Below, one piece after another: positions 8,035 to 17,266 of a DNA stretch of 64,000 nt (position 1 is its first letter; every line of letters starts with the position of its first letter). The notes below the pieces were generated by a model. It did no database searches and was not told the DNA's origin. It worked only from the letters and a program-made list of their open reading frames with translations. This stretch comes from Burkholderiales bacterium. Lineage in GTDB: Bacteria > Pseudomonadota > Gammaproteobacteria > Burkholderiales > Burkholderiaceae_C. The translations under genes and the position numbers were made by a program. Where the stretch lies: NCBI GenBank assembly GCA_029268225.1, contig JAJUGJ010000008.1:1-64000 (forward strand), given 5' to 3'.

Positions 8035-9762
8035 ATGGCAAGCATCCAGCGCCGCGCCTACGCGGAAATGTTCGGCCCCACCGTGGGCGACCGCCTGCGC
8101 CTGGCCGACACCAACCTGATCCTCGAAGTCGAACAGGACTACACCCTGCGGGCTGGCGGCTACGGCGAAGAGGTGAAGTTCGGTGGCGGCAAGACCATCC
8201 GCGATGGCATGGGCCAAAGCCAGGTCTGCAACGGCCCCGGCGCCATGGAGGCTGCCGACTGTGTGCTGACCAATGCCCTCATCCTCGACCACTGGGGCAT
8301 CGTCAAGGCCGACATCGGCATCAAGGCGGGGCGCATCGTCAAGATCGGCAAGGCCGGCAACCCCGATGTGCAACCCGGCGTGGACATCGTCATCGGCCCC
8401 GGCACCGAGATCGTCGCCGCAGAAGGCATGATCGTCACCGCCGGCGGCATCGACACCCACATCCATTTCATCTGCCCTCAGCAGATCGAGGAAGCCCTCA
8501 GCAGCGGCGTGACCACCATGATCGGCGGTGGCACCGGCCCGGCCACGGGCACCTTCGCCACCACCTGCACGCCCGGCCCCGACAACATCGCGATGATGCT
8601 CAAGGCCGCCGAAGCGTTCCCGATGAACCTGGGCTTTTTGGGCAAGGGCAACGCCAGCCAACCCGAAGCACTGCGCCAACAGGTGAACGCCGGCGTGATC
8701 GGCCTGAAGCTGCACGAGGACTGGGGCACGACGCCCGCGGCCATCGACACCTGCCTCAGCGTGGCCGAAGAGACCGACATCCAGGTCGCCATCCACTCCG
8801 ACACGCTCAACGAATCGGGCTTTGTGGAAGACACGGTGGCCGCCTTCAAGGGCCGCACCATCCACAGCTTCCACACCGAAGGTGCGGGCGGCGGACACGC
8901 ACCCGACATCATGAAGGTGGTGGGCGAGCTCAACGTGCTGCCCTCGTCCACCAACCCGACGCGCCCCTTCACGGTCAACACCATCGACGAGCACCTCGAC
9001 ATGCTCATGGTGTGCCACCACCTCGATGCGTCCATCGCCGAAGACCTGGCTTTTGCCGAGAGCCGCATCCGCCGCGAAACCATCGCCGCCGAGGACATCC
9101 TGCACGACCTGGGCGCCATCAGCATGTTCTCGTCCGACTCGCAGGCCATGGGCCGCGTCGGCGAGGTCATCTTGCGCACCTGGCAAACCGCCCACAAGAT
9201 GAAGGCCCAGCGCGGCAAGCTGCCCGGTGACACCGACCGCCACGACAACGCCCGCATCAAGCGCTATGTGGCCAAGTACACCATCAACCCGGCGCTGGCT
9301 CACGGCGTGGCACACGAGGTCGGCAGCATCGAAGAAGGCAAATGGGCCGATCTGGTCATCTGGCGCCCGGCCTTTTTCGGCGTCAAGCCCAGCATCATCA
9401 TGAAGGGTGGTTTCATTGCCGCAGCCGCGATGGGTGACCCCAACGCCTCCATCCCGACGCCACAACCAGTGCACTACCGCCCGATGTTCGGCGCCTTTGG
9501 TGGCGCGGTGGCCCGCACCTCGCTCACCTTCCTGAGCCAGGCGGCCATTGCCGCGGGCGTGCCCGGCCAGCACGGGCTGAAGAAACAGGTCGTGGCCGTG
9601 AAGGGCTGTCGCACGGTCAAGAAAACGGACATGGTGCACAACAGCTACCTGCCCACCATGGAGATCGACGCCCAGACCTACCAGGTACGCGCCGATGGCA
9701 AGTTGCTGACCTGCGAGCCGGCGGTGAGCCTGCCGCTGGCCCAGCGCTACTTCCTGTTCTGA
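8035..9762 (+). CDS. ureC: Urease alpha (catalytic) subunit
   Basis: 575 residues (the family is about 567-575). All bi-nickel centre residues are present: H142 and H144 (DTHIHF), the lysine that is carbamylated, K225 (GLKLHEDWG), H254 (AIHSD), H280 (SFHTEG) and D368 (FSSDSQ). The mobile-flap cysteine C327 and the catalytic-flap H328 (MVCHHLD) are also intact. It hydrolyses urea in the cytoplasm after UreDEFG-dependent nickel insertion. The start is the ATG at 8035 after GAAGAAGGACACGCCAAG. The accessory genes ureEFG do not follow directly, because a chemoreceptor gene intervenes. Confidence 0.98.
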   Translation: MASIQRRAYAEMFGPTVGDRLRLADTNLILEVEQDYTLRAGGYGEEVKFGGGKTIRDGMGQSQVCNGPGAMEAADCVLTNALILDHWGIVKADIGIKAGRIVKIGKAGNPDVQPGVDIVIGPGTEIVAAEGMIVTAGGIDTHIHFICPQQIEEALSSGVTTMIGGGTGPATGTFATTCTPGPDNIAMMLKAAEAFPMNLGFLGKGNASQPEALRQQVNAGVIGLKLHEDWGTTPAAIDTCLSVAEETDIQVAIHSDTLNESGFVEDTVAAFKGRTIHSFHTEGAGGGHAPDIMKVVGELNVLPSSTNPTRPFTVNTIDEHLDMLMVCHHLDASIAEDLAFAESRIRRETIAAEDILHDLGAISMFSSDSQAMGRVGEVILRTWQTAHKMKAQRGKLPGDTDRHDNARIKRYVAKYTINPALAHGVAHEVGSIEEGKWADLVIWRPAFFGVKPSIIMKGGFIAAAAMGDPNASIPTPQPVHYRPMFGAFGGAVARTSLTFLSQAAIAAGVPGQHGLKKQVVAVKGCRTVKKTDMVHNSYLPTMEIDAQTYQVRADGKLLTCEPAVSLPLAQRYFLF

Positions 9763-9990
9763 GCGATCCATCACAGCATCGTGTCACGCACATGACACCG
9801 GGATGTCACATCGATGAACGCCGCGATGTTCGGGGATCCGTCACAAAGCGCTCAAGCTGACACATTCCTTTCGTGATCGCCAAAGAAGATGGCGGCGGCC
9901 GTGCTGCGTCAGGACGCAGGTGGGCCGTCGTCAGGCATGGGATGGGGTGCGCCCGGCTGACGAGCTCAGACGCCCCCGAACAGGACTCCC

Positions 9991-11559
9991 GTGCAATTTT
10001 TCGTTCGACTCCGTGATTGGAAGGTCGGCACCCGCCTGGCCTTTGGCTTTGGCCTGATTCTCTCCCTGCTGTGCGTCGTCGCCGTGCTGGGCATGCTGGG
10101 CATCGAGCGCAGCCGCGCGATGCACAACATCTTTGAAGAAGCCCTGGCCTTGCGCCAGCAAGGCAGCCACGTCAACACCCTGCTGCAACAAGACCTGGTC
10201 AAGACCCAGGCCATCATCCGCTCGGCCGGCATGCCCGAGGTCGTCGAGCGCTTCAAGCCCGAGCTGCAAGCTGCTGACCAGACCATTGCCCAGGTGCTGC
10301 AAAAGCTGGCCAGCAACCCGGTCGTTGCCGTCAAGACCCAGGCCAACACCCTGCGCACGCAACACCAGCAGTATGTGAAGACCCGCAACGAGGTGCTGGA
10401 GTTGGTCGAAACCGGCCAAACCCTGCTGGCCACCGAGCAAGAAAATCAGGTGCTGCTGCCAGCCGCCGCAGCCGTGACCCGTGAGAGCGACAAGCTACTC
10501 CAGCAAGTCGAACAGCACACCCAGGAAGCACAGGCCAACTTCGCACACACCACGGCCACCGCACAGTGGCTCATCGGCGCCTTGACCCTGGTCACCTTGC
10601 TGGCGGGCACGGCATGGGCATGGTTCATCGCCCGCTCGGTGAGCCGCCCCGCCCTGGCCGCCATGCAGGTCAGCGAAGCCATTGCCGAGGGACGACTGTC
10701 CCACTCGGTCCACGTCGAAGCGGGCCAGGATGAACTGGGCCGCATGCTCGACTCCATGCGCCGCATGCGCACCAATCTCCTGCAGCTCACCGGTGAGGTG
10801 CGCAACCAGTCTGAACAGCTGGCCGTGACCTCGCACCAGGTCGCCACCGACGCCACCCACCTGTCGCGCAGCTCGCAAGAGCACGCCAGCGAGCTGGCCC
10901 AGTCGCGCCAGGCTTTGCAACAGATCGAGGCCGACATCTCCGACAACCTCTCGCGCACCCACCAGGCCAGCCAACTGGCCTCGACCGCGCGCGAAGTGGC
11001 CCAGGAAGGTCGCAGCTCCATGACCCGCGTGATCGACACCATGCGCGGCATCCACACGTCCAGCAAGCGCATGAGCGACATCATCGGCGTGATCGACGGC
11101 ATTGCCTTCCAGACCAACATTCTGGCCCTGAACGCCGCCGTAGAAGCCGCTCGTGCAGGTGAACAAGGCCGCGGCTTCGCCGTGGTCGCCTCCGAGGTGC
11201 GCTCGCTGGCACAGCGCTCGGCCAACGCCGCCCGCGAGATCAAGCAGCTGATCGTGGACAGCGCCAACCGCGTCACCGAGGGCGCCGATCTCGTTGAACA
11301 GACCGGTAACACCATCCACAACCTGCAAAACACCATCGATGAGGTGGCCCAGCTCATCACCCACCTGACCCAAACCAGCCAGGAACACGCCCAAGGCATT
11401 GGCAACGTGCGTGAAACGGTGCACCGCCTGGACGAGGCCACCCAGCACAACATGGTGCTGATGACCCAGAGCACTCAGGCGGCTGAAGGGTTGAAGTCAC
11501 AGGCCGACCGCCTGCTGGCCTCCGTGTCCTTCTTCCAACTGAGCCCCTCCGGCACCTGA
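9991..11559 (+). CDS. Methyl-accepting chemotaxis protein inside the urease operon
   Basis: 522 residues from a GTG start at 9991 ([19 protein letters not shown]). A first membrane helix lies at about residues 17-40, then a periplasmic region of about 150 residues (four-helix-bundle type by length and heptads), a second helix ([19 protein letters not shown], about 190-210), a HAMP linker, and a methylation/signalling domain with the hairpin tip [18 protein letters not shown]. There is no CheR-docking pentapeptide at the C-terminus. It sits between ureC (228 bp away) and ureE (57 bp away), all on the same strand, so it may report urea or ammonia gradients. The ligand is unknown. Confidence 0.95.
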   Translation: MQFFVRLRDWKVGTRLAFGFGLILSLLCVVAVLGMLGIERSRAMHNIFEEALALRQQGSHVNTLLQQDLVKTQAIIRSAGMPEVVERFKPELQAADQTIAQVLQKLASNPVVAVKTQANTLRTQHQQYVKTRNEVLELVETGQTLLATEQENQVLLPAAAAVTRESDKLLQQVEQHTQEAQANFAHTTATAQWLIGALTLVTLLAGTAWAWFIARSVSRPALAAMQVSEAIAEGRLSHSVHVEAGQDELGRMLDSMRRMRTNLLQLTGEVRNQSEQLAVTSHQVATDATHLSRSSQEHASELAQSRQALQQIEADISDNLSRTHQASQLASTAREVAQEGRSSMTRVIDTMRGIHTSSKRMSDIIGVIDGIAFQTNILALNAAVEAARAGEQGRGFAVVASEVRSLAQRSANAAREIKQLIVDSANRVTEGADLVEQTGNTIHNLQNTIDEVAQLITHLTQTSQEHAQGIGNVRETVHRLDEATQHNMVLMTQSTQAAEGLKSQADRLLASVSFFQLSPSGT

Positions 11560-11616
11560 GGTCGGCACGGGGTCGCTACACTTTGTGGCTTCACCTGAAG
11601 TGCAAAGCGAGCCCCC

Positions 11617-12348
11617 ATGCTGACCGTCAACAAGCTCCTCCCCCAGGGCCAAGGCCTGGCCCCCGTGCTGCTCAAACGCGCCGCCGCCGTGCAACTGGAC
11701 TGGGATGTGCGCCAGAAAAGCCGCTTTGACGCGGTGGACAGCCAAGGCCGCAGCCTGGGCGTGTTCCTGCCCCGCGGCACCGTGGTGCGCGGCGGCGATG
11801 TGCTGGTGGCCGAAGATGGCAGCATGATCCGTGTGGAAGCCGCGCCTCAGAACGTGCTGGTCATCACGCCGTGCAGCGAGCATGGCTCACCGTTTGACCT
11901 GACGCGTGCGGCCTACCACCTGGGCAACCGCCATGTGCAGATCGAGCTGCAGCCCGATCACCTGAAGATCGAGCCCGATCATGTCCTGGCCGACATGCTG
12001 CGCGCCATGCACCTGACGGTACGCGAGACGCAGGCCGCGTTCGAGCCCGAGGGCGGCGCCTACGCTGCGGGTGGGCATGGTCACAGCCACGGTCATGGTC
12101 ATGGTCATGGTCATGGTCATGGTCATGGTCATGGTCATGGTCACGAGCATGAACACGCGCACTCCCACGCGCACGGCGAGGCCGGCCACGTTCACGGCCC
12201 CGGCTGTGGACATGACCACGGTACGCCGACAGGTGCAGAGGGTGCGGCGGCCGCCGCCCCCACCTCACGCGGCAAGCCCATCGGCATCGCGATCAAGGCC
12301 GCCCCGGTGCCCCACGTGCACGGCCCGGGCTGCGGTCACGACCACTGA
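11617..12348 (+). CDS. ureE: Urease nickel metallochaperone UreE with long His-rich tail
   Basis: 243 residues, longer than most UreE proteins (about 150-200). Residues 1-75 form the peptide-binding domain. The metal-binding domain follows and includes the conserved GNRHVQIELQ block. From about residue 154 there is a histidine tail of alternating His-Gly, then HEHEHAHSHAHG, and two HVHGPGCGHDH modules near residues 195 and 235. UreE delivers Ni2+ to the UreABC-UreDFG complex; the tail should bind several nickel ions. It lies downstream of the chemoreceptor and 121 bp before ureF. The tail contains a hexanucleotide repeat tract, described separately. Confidence 0.96.
   Translation: MLTVNKLLPQGQGLAPVLLKRAAAVQLDWDVRQKSRFDAVDSQGRSLGVFLPRGTVVRGGDVLVAEDGSMIRVEAAPQNVLVITPCSEHGSPFDLTRAAYHLGNRHVQIELQPDHLKIEPDHVLADMLRAMHLTVRETQAAFEPEGGAYAAGGHGHSHGHGHGHGHGHGHGHGHGHEHEHAHSHAHGEAGHVHGPGCGHDHGTPTGAEGAAAAAPTSRGKPIGIAIKAAPVPHVHGPGCGHDH
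12091..12144 (+). repeat. GGTCAT hexamer tract in ureE
   Basis: Eight perfect copies of GGTCAT (12091-12138) plus a GGTCAC variant encode alternating Gly-His. Because the unit is six bases, slippage would change the number of Gly-His pairs without a frameshift, altering tail length and nickel capacity. Confidence 0.95.
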
Positions 12349-12469
12349 CTGCACGCGAACGCCACGCGACCCCATCCAGGTCGACCTGCATCCGCCTCAC
12401 GGATGCACCAAAACGAAGCGCCCGGGCATGGTGCTTGCTTGATTCCAGCAAGCCCCACACACCAGCCCC

Positions 12470-13228
12470 ATGCCCCGCGTTCTCGCCCGCCCCGCCCCCC
12501 TGCCTCCCGCCGCCCGCCTGCAACTGATGTGGCTGGCCTCGCCCGCCCTCCCCGTGGGTGGCTTCAGCTATTCCGAAGGGCTGGAGTCGGCCATCGACAC
12601 CGGCCGCGTCACCGACGAAGCCCAGGCCGCCGACTGGCTGCTGCAGCAACTCCACCTCAGCCTGGCCCGCGCCGACCTGTCCGTCGTCGCCCGCGCCGTG
12701 GCCGCCTGGCAGCGCCACGATCTGGCCCGCATCACCGAACTGAACGCCTGGATCACGCACACCCGCGAAACCAGCGAGTTGCGCCAACAAACCGAACAGA
12801 TGGGCCGCTCCCTGGTGGAGTGGCTGCGCAACCGCTCGGGCGATGCGCTGTCTCACCCTGCTGATCAGCGTCTGGCCCAATGCGCCGCACTGAGCCCCGC
12901 CCCCAACTGGCCCATCGCCTTTGCCCTGGCCGTGGCCCAGTGTCTGCCCGCCCAGACCAACGCAGACACCATGCTCGCCGCCCAACACGAGGCCCTGCTG
13001 AGCTTTGCCTTCGGTTGGGCAGAGAACATGGTGCAAGCCGCCATCAAGGCCGTGCCCCTGGGCCAAAGCGCCGGCCAGCGCATCCTGCAAATCCTCATCG
13101 ATGCCATCCCCGATGCCATCGACCACGCCCTGGCCCTGCCTGACAGCCAACGCCAGGCCTTCACTCCCATGCTGGCCATCCTCAGCGCCCAGCACGAACA
13201 CCAGTACTCACGCCTTTTCAGATCATGA
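12470..13228 (+). CDS. ureF: Urease accessory protein UreF
   Basis: 252 residues, all-helical. [21 protein letters not shown] near the N-terminus is the UreF signature, followed by RARETSE-like text ([17 protein letters not shown]) and the C-terminal [19 protein letters not shown]. UreF works with UreD and UreG as the activation scaffold on apo-urease and gates the GTPase activity of UreG. Its stop overlaps the start of ureG (ATGA at 13225-13228), so the two are translationally coupled. The ATG at 12470 was chosen because it is directly upstream of the conserved core. Confidence 0.95.
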   Translation: MPRVLARPAPLPPAARLQLMWLASPALPVGGFSYSEGLESAIDTGRVTDEAQAADWLLQQLHLSLARADLSVVARAVAAWQRHDLARITELNAWITHTRETSELRQQTEQMGRSLVEWLRNRSGDALSHPADQRLAQCAALSPAPNWPIAFALAVAQCLPAQTNADTMLAAQHEALLSFAFGWAENMVQAAIKAVPLGQSAGQRILQILIDAIPDAIDHALALPDSQRQAFTPMLAILSAQHEHQYSRLFRS

Positions 13229-13869
13229 GCAACCTGCATCACATCCCCGGCCGCACCAAGAAGCTCCCTCCCCTGCGCGTGGGCGTAGGTGGGCCGGTTG
13301 GCTCCGGCAAAACGACCCTGCTCGAAATGCTGTGCAAGACCATGCGCGAGCAATACGACCTGGTCGTCATCACCAACGACATTTACACCAAGGAAGACCA
13401 GCGTCTGCTGACCGTGGCCGGCGCCCTCGACCCGGATCGCATCATGGGCGTGGAAACCGGTGGCTGCCCGCACACCGCAATCCGCGAAGACGCCTCCATC
13501 AACCTGGAAGCCGTGGACCGCATGCTGGCCAAGTACCCGAACGCCGACATCGTCTTCATCGAGTCGGGTGGGGATAACCTGGCGGCGACCTTCAGCCCCG
13601 AGCTGAGCGATCTGACGATTTACGTGATCGACGTGGCGGCGGGCGAGAAAATCCCGCGCAAAGGCGGCCCCGGCATCACCAAGAGCGACCTGTTTGTCAT
13701 CAACAAAACGGATCTGGCGCCCTATGTGGGGGCCAATCTGGACATCATGGAGGCCGATACAAAGCGGATGCGGCCGACGCGCCCCTTCGTGATGACCAAC
13801 CTCAAGACCCAAGCCGGTCTGCGCGATGTCATTGGCTTCATCGAAACCAAAGGCATGCTCACGGCCTGA
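13225..13869 (+). CDS. ureG: Urease accessory GTPase UreG
   Basis: 214 residues. A SIMIBI-class GTPase that supplies GTP-driven nickel transfer. The P-loop is [17 protein letters not shown] (about residue 22), with the NDIYTKEDQ segment, the metal-binding CPH motif in [23 protein letters not shown] and the guanine-specificity [10 protein letters not shown]. It is the last gene of the urease cluster. Two bases after its stop begins a sequence resembling a tRNA 3' end, the left edge of the mobile island. Confidence 0.97.
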   Translation: MSNLHHIPGRTKKLPPLRVGVGGPVGSGKTTLLEMLCKTMREQYDLVVITNDIYTKEDQRLLTVAGALDPDRIMGVETGGCPHTAIREDASINLEAVDRMLAKYPNADIVFIESGGDNLAATFSPELSDLTIYVIDVAAGEKIPRKGGPGITKSDLFVINKTDLAPYVGANLDIMEADTKRMRPTRPFVMTNLKTQAGLRDVIGFIETKGMLTA

Positions 13870-13871
13870 AG

Positions 13872-13895
13872 TGGTCCCCAGCCTGGAAGCGAACC
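13872..13895. other. Left attachment site (attL-like)
   Basis: These 24 bases, starting TGGTCCCCAGCC and ending CGAACC, match the first 25 bases of the minus-strand tRNA-Arg end (20703-20727), except that one C is missing from the C-run and G replaces T before CGAACC. It lies 2 bp after the ureG stop. The imperfection suggests an old insertion or a hybrid crossover site. Confidence 0.75.
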
Positions 13896-13921
13896 CTCTA
13901 GGCAAAGTGAGCACTTTCTCA

Positions 13922-13945
13922 AAAGTTGCCCCCAAAGTTGCCCCC
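13922..13945. repeat. Tandem AAAGTTGCCCCC repeats (integrase arm-site candidates)
   Basis: Two perfect, adjacent 12-bp copies, about 25 bp inside the left attachment site, with a weaker GGCTGCCCCC at 13956-13965. The core GTTGCCCCC recurs three times near the integrase start at the other end of the island. Confidence 0.6.
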
Positions 13946-14212
13946 ATCGGATGAGGGCTGCCCCCTTTTGGGCCTGGATCAGGTGGCAAGCCAAGCGGCC
14001 CATGACCAAGCCGCCCGGCCCCTTTCATCGCGTTGACCCCCCCCTATTTGAAAATTGGAGCTGTGCGAAGATTGCCTAGGCGGCCGGTTTCCAGCTGAGG
14101 GAGTCTGAACTTTTGACCCTCCCCCTCCATCCGTGACCGTCCAGACGCCCGAAGAAACACCCCGCACGCGGCAGAAAAAACGGGTACGCGCTCGGGTTTC
14201 ACACTTTTTTTT

Positions 14213-14328
14213 GTGGGGACAGTGGGGACAAACACGAAAACAGCATGTAAGCCATTGATTCATAATGATTATTCTGTCCCCACATGGGTGTGGGGACAAC
14301 CCAAAACAGTGTGGGGACAGTGGGGACA
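14213..14328. repeat. Iteron cluster GTGGGGACA with AT-rich segment (crr/ori candidate)
   Basis: GTGGGGACA occurs at 14213-14221, 14222-14230, 14290-14298, 14311-14319 and 14320-14328, and inverted at 14275-14283. Two of the pairs are directly abutting 9-mers. Between the left pair and the inverted copy is an AT-rich stretch (about 14244-14273). Initiator-binding iterons beside an AT-rich segment are the usual make-up of a replication origin. The same core appears in the second cluster at 19134-19248. Short reading frames over this area are only translations of the iterons. Confidence 0.75.
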
Positions 14329-14349
14329 AACTCACCCGGCGAGTGCCGC

Positions 14350-15261
14350 AAGCCTGCCCATCCCTTCCCCTGGTGTGTGAGTCTGTTTTTGCAGCGCGTA
14401 AGGCACCCACCACGCGGCCCCACCGCACCCGGCAGCTCACGCCTACCGCTGAGGCGCTGTCCTGGTCGTCATCCCGTAGCACCGGGCACCGGGCACCGGG
14501 CACCGAGCACCAGGGACAGGTCAGGTCAGGTCAGGTCAGGCCAGGCCAGGCAAGCAGGGCCAGGGCTGGCGCAGGCCGCCGTCCTGGTCGTGCTGGCGGC
14601 CTCGATGCCACCACCAGCGCCAGCAGCTCACGCCCACGGCTGAGGCGCTGTCCTGGTCGTCAGGATGTACCGCAACAGAGCACCAGGGACAGGCGCAGGC
14701 AGGCAGGGGCCAGCGCTGGAAGCCTCGATGCCACCCAGAACCAAAGCCGCCCATCCCTTCCCCTGGTGTGTGAGTCTGTTTTTGCAGCGCGTAAGGCACC
14801 CACCACGCGCCCCCCACCGCACCCGCCAGCTCACGCCTACGGCTGGGGCGCTGCCCCGTCCTGGTCGTCATCACGTAGCACCGGGCACCGGACACCGAGC
14901 ACCAGAGGCAGCACAGGCACAGGCAAGCAAGGGCCAGGGCTGGCGCAGGCCGCCGTCCTGGTCGTGCTGCGGGCCTCGATGCAGCCCCCCAGCGCCAGCA
15001 GCTCACGCCCACGGCTGGGGCGCTGGCTTGGTCGTCAGGATGTACCGCAGACCAAGCACCGGGGACAGAGCACCAGGGACAGGCGCAGGCAGGGGCCAGG
15101 GCTGGCGGCCTCGATGCCACCTAGAACCAAAGCCGCCAATCCCTTCCCCTGGTGTGTATCTGTTTTTGCAGCGAGGAAGGCACCCACCACGCGGCCCCAC
15201 CGCACCCGTCCGCTCACGCCCACGCCTCAGGCGCTGTCCTGGTCGTCAGGTTGTGCCGCAC
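14350..15261. repeat. GC-rich higher-order repeat field
   Basis: No believable gene. The block TGTGTGAGTCTGTTTTTGCA and its flanks recur with the T-run at about 14386, 14779 and 15163, giving a unit of about 393 and 384 bp. Within each unit, CAGCTCACGCC-type blocks at 14433, 14624, 14827, 14998 and 15210 show a sub-period near 170-210 bp of two alternating types. Short tandem arrays add to it: GGGCACC-like 7-mers (about 14475-14510) and TCAGG 5-mers (about 14519-14550). The third unit is cut by the IS element at 15262. Open frames here arise from low stop density. Confidence 0.85.
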
Positions 15262-15302
15262 TGGAGTTGACCCACTTCGGTGGACGGGTATTGGTTTGAT
15301 TC

Positions 15303-16205
15303 TCAAACCGTTTCGGGCGCTGTCTCGACGCATTGAGGGGTGTTTTCGACAACATCAAACAAGGCTTCTTGGCTCCTTTCAAAGTTCATGGGTGAGAGGT
15401 GGCCCAAGCCGCTGTGGCGGCGTCTGGGGTTGTACCAACCTTCAATCCATGTGAAGACAGCCATGCGTGCCTGAGCTTTGCTTTGGAAGCTGTTGCGCTC
15501 AATCAGTTCGCCTTCAAGACTGGCGAAGAAGCTCTCTGCCATTGCGTTGTCGTAGGCATCGCCCACCGTCCCCATGGAAGGCCGAACGCTCATCTGACGG
15601 CAGCGTTCGCCGAAGGCCAGACTCGTGTACTGGCTACCCTGGTCCGAGTGATGGATGACGCCCTTGGGCTTGCGCTGCTCCAATGCCATGTTCAACGCCG
15701 CGAGAACAAGGTCTGAGGTCATGCGTTCACCCATGGACCAGCCCACGACCCGGCGACTCCATACGTCGATGACCACGGCCAAGTAGAGGAATCCCATCCA
15801 GGTGGGCACGTAGGTCATGTCAGCTACCCACAACTGGTTCGGCCCGCTGGCGCGGAAGCGCCGGTTGACCAAGTCCCTGGCAGGCACCTCATGCTTGTTG
15901 CGGCGGGTGGTCACAGTGAACCCACGCCTCTTGCTGATGCCATGCAGACCTGCTGCACGCATGAGACGCGCCACGCGCTGACGACTGATGCACACGCCTT
16001 GCTCCATGAGCTCAGCTCTCACGCGTGGCATACCATAGGACTCGTAGGAGTCCTTGTGAACCTGGCGGATACGCTCAGTCATCACTGCGTTGGCAATACT
16101 GCGCTGAGAGGGGTTGCGGTCACGCCAAGCGTAGAAGCCACTGGCTGACACGCCCAGCACTCGGCACATCGTGCGCACGGGTAGGTCGGCCTGGTTCGCG
16201 TTCAC
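15303..16205 (-). CDS. IS3-family transposase OrfB (catalytic)
   Basis: 300 residues from a GTG at 16205. The frame continues open upstream of it (residues DFHEVFGL), as expected for an OrfAB fusion made by -1 frameshifting within the orfA end. An HTH_21-like segment (SYESYGMPRVRAELMEQG) precedes the rve integrase core with the DDE residues: D in WVADMTYVPTWMGFLY, D in IHHSDQGSQYTS, and E in NAMAESFFASLEGELI. The C-terminal YNPRRRHSGLGHLSP is typical. It catalyses copy-out/paste-in transposition of the element. Confidence 0.95.
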   Translation of the reverse strand: MNANQADLPVRTMCRVLGVSASGFYAWRDRNPSQRSIANAVMTERIRQVHKDSYESYGMPRVRAELMEQGVCISRQRVARLMRAAGLHGISKRRGFTVTTRRNKHEVPARDLVNRRFRASGPNQLWVADMTYVPTWMGFLYLAVVIDVWSRRVVGWSMGERMTSDLVLAALNMALEQRKPKGVIHHSDQGSQYTSLAFGERCRQMSVRPSMGTVGDAYDNAMAESFFASLEGELIERNSFQSKAQARMAVFTWIEGWYNPRRRHSGLGHLSPMNFERSQEALFDVVENTPQCVETAPETV

Positions 16206-16525
16206 GAGTCCGAAGACTTCGTGGAAGTCGCGTCGCTGCGACCCGCAAACCAGGCCGTAGCCTTTGCCAAGATGTCCCGCTCCATCTGAACCTGACGTAA
16301 CTGTCGGCGCAATCGCACCAACTCTTCACGCTCGGCAGTGGTCAGCCCCTCCTTGCCTGGTAAAGGCTTGCCACTATCGATGGCTGCCTGCCCCACCCAA
16401 TTGGTGATGGATTGCGCAGTGACACCGAACTCACGAGAGAGCTCTGCTGGAGAGCGGCCAGCTCGAACGAGCTCGACCATCTGTTGCCGGAATTCCGCCG
16501 GATATGGCGGGCGTACTTTGGACAT
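16202..16525 (-). CDS. IS3-family transposase OrfA
   Basis: 107 residues from the ATG at 16525. A helix-turn-helix (AELSREFGVTAQSITNWVGQ) is followed by a leucine-zipper-like helix (AEREELVRLRRQLRQVQMERDILAKATAWFA), the standard OrfA layout. It overlaps the orfB start by 4 bp. OrfA binds the terminal repeats and modulates transposition. An in-frame extension upstream to 16561 lies in the terminal repeat and is unlikely to be used. Confidence 0.93.
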   Translation of the reverse strand: MSKVRPPYPAEFRQQMVELVRAGRSPAELSREFGVTAQSITNWVGQAAIDSGKPLPGKEGLTTAEREELVRLRRQLRQVQMERDILAKATAWFAGRSDATSTKSSDS

Positions 16526-16579
16526 CTTCGACTCCTTGAACACAAAGCATGATGTGTCCACGGAACCGGGTCAACTCCA

Positions 16580-16775
16580 TGTCCGCTATCACGCGCAGGA
16601 CTTGCATTAGGTCGCCTGTGCGGCCCTCGCCGCCTGAGCGCTCAATGCTTTGAGCGGCAACACGCGCAACCGCCTCAATCTGACTCAGGCCGCGCTGTGA
16701 GAGCTGGTCCATTGTCTTGATGCTGGACCGTAACGTTTGAATCCGCCCGTCCAGGGCTTGATGCGGGCCGCTCAT
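16580..16775 (-). pseudogene. Third gene of the satellite early operon, truncated by the IS
   Basis: The frame opens with an ATG at 16775 that overlaps the stop of the 164-aa gene (ATGA). It encodes about 65 native residues (MSGPHQALDGRIQTLRSSIK and on to LMQVLRVIADMEL) before running into the IS terminal repeat at 16579. The visible part is helical and charged. I recognise no family, but its position in a C4-RNA-controlled operon suggests a phage/satellite early function. The rest of the gene, and whatever lay beyond it, is missing on the far side of the IS. Confidence 0.7.
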
Positions 16776-17266
16776 GCCGCCCCCCCACGCTCTGACTGCC
16801 CGCCAAGTGTTCTAGACAATGAGGGAGGCTGAATAACTCTGAGAAGCCCTTTGGCGATCAACATATCGCGATAGGAGTTCACAGCCACCGACCGCACCTC
16901 AGCCGCCACATCGGACCCAGCGGCGACTACTTCGCCGCTCTCGTTCAGCACAGCAAACGAACCGGGCTCACCGGCAATCGTCACTGAAGCCCCCTCATGA
17001 ACCACGCCACTGATAAGGACTCCACCTGCGATTGGCTCGCCCCAAACCCGCACATGCCCCTCGCCTTTCAACATGGCCCTGTAGAAATTCACACACACCG
17101 TAGCCAACACACGGGCCACGTCATCCCCCAAGGCAACAATGCTGCCATCAGCCGCGAGGACAGCTAACACGCCAGGTTGCCCCTCAATGGTCAAGGTCAG
17201 GGGCTTGCCAGCAGTTCGCGCAATCACGATGCCGGGTAGGCGTCCGGTCTTTTGCGTGCCGATCAT
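16772..17266 (-). CDS. Satellite early-operon protein with duplicated module, unknown function
   Basis: 164 residues from the ATG at 17266, overlapping the upstream stop (ATGA), so translated by coupling. It holds two tandem copies of a module of about 55 residues: GQPGVLAVLAADGSIVALGD with VNFYRAMLKGEGHVRV (about residues 24-75), and GEPGSFAVLNESGEVVAAGS with VNSYRDMLIAKGLLRV (about 89-145). Each has a beta-rich half (an apparent ligand- or metal-neutral beta meander) and a helix. I do not recognise the family. It probably belongs to the P4-like early region; no catalytic motif is evident. Confidence 0.75.
   Translation of the reverse strand: MIGTQKTGRLPGIVIARTAGKPLTLTIEGQPGVLAVLAADGSIVALGDDVARVLATVCVNFYRAMLKGEGHVRVWGEPIAGGVLISGVVHEGASVTIAGEPGSFAVLNESGEVVAAGSDVAAEVRSVAVNSYRDMLIAKGLLRVIQPPSLSRTLGGQSERGGAA

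Larger units (their letters stand above)
15262..16579 (-). mobile_element. IS3-family insertion sequence, complete
   Basis: 1318 bp. Terminal inverted repeats are about 25 bp: the left end starts TGGAGTTGACCCACTTCGG, and the right end read inward starts TGGAGTTGACCCGGTTCCG. They enclose orfA and orfB in the order and overlap typical of IS3. The bases flanking the ends (CAC to the left, TGT to the right) do not form a target duplication, which points to an adjacent deletion or recombination after insertion. It truncates the minus-strand gene at 16580-16775 and a repeat unit on the other side. Confidence 0.93.

Noticed and set aside
7708-9774. A 688-residue minus-strand frame over ureC
   Set aside because: Shadow of ureB/ureC, which have all catalytic residues.
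13979-14503. A 174-residue minus-strand frame with Cys-Pro-His repeats
   Set aside because: It runs across the iterons (VCPHCPH and LSPLSPH are their translation) and the repeat field, with no ribosome site.
12091-15261. CRISPR array
   Set aside because: The repeats are coding hexamers (ureE) or long tandem units without unique spacers of even length; no cas genes in the window.
14265-15299. A 344-residue plus-strand frame
   Set aside because: It is open only because the GC-rich repeats lack stops; the protein is three copies of low-complexity text and runs into the IS.
15259-16582. Target-site duplication of the IS
   Set aside because: Flanks are CAC and TGT; no 3-4-bp match.
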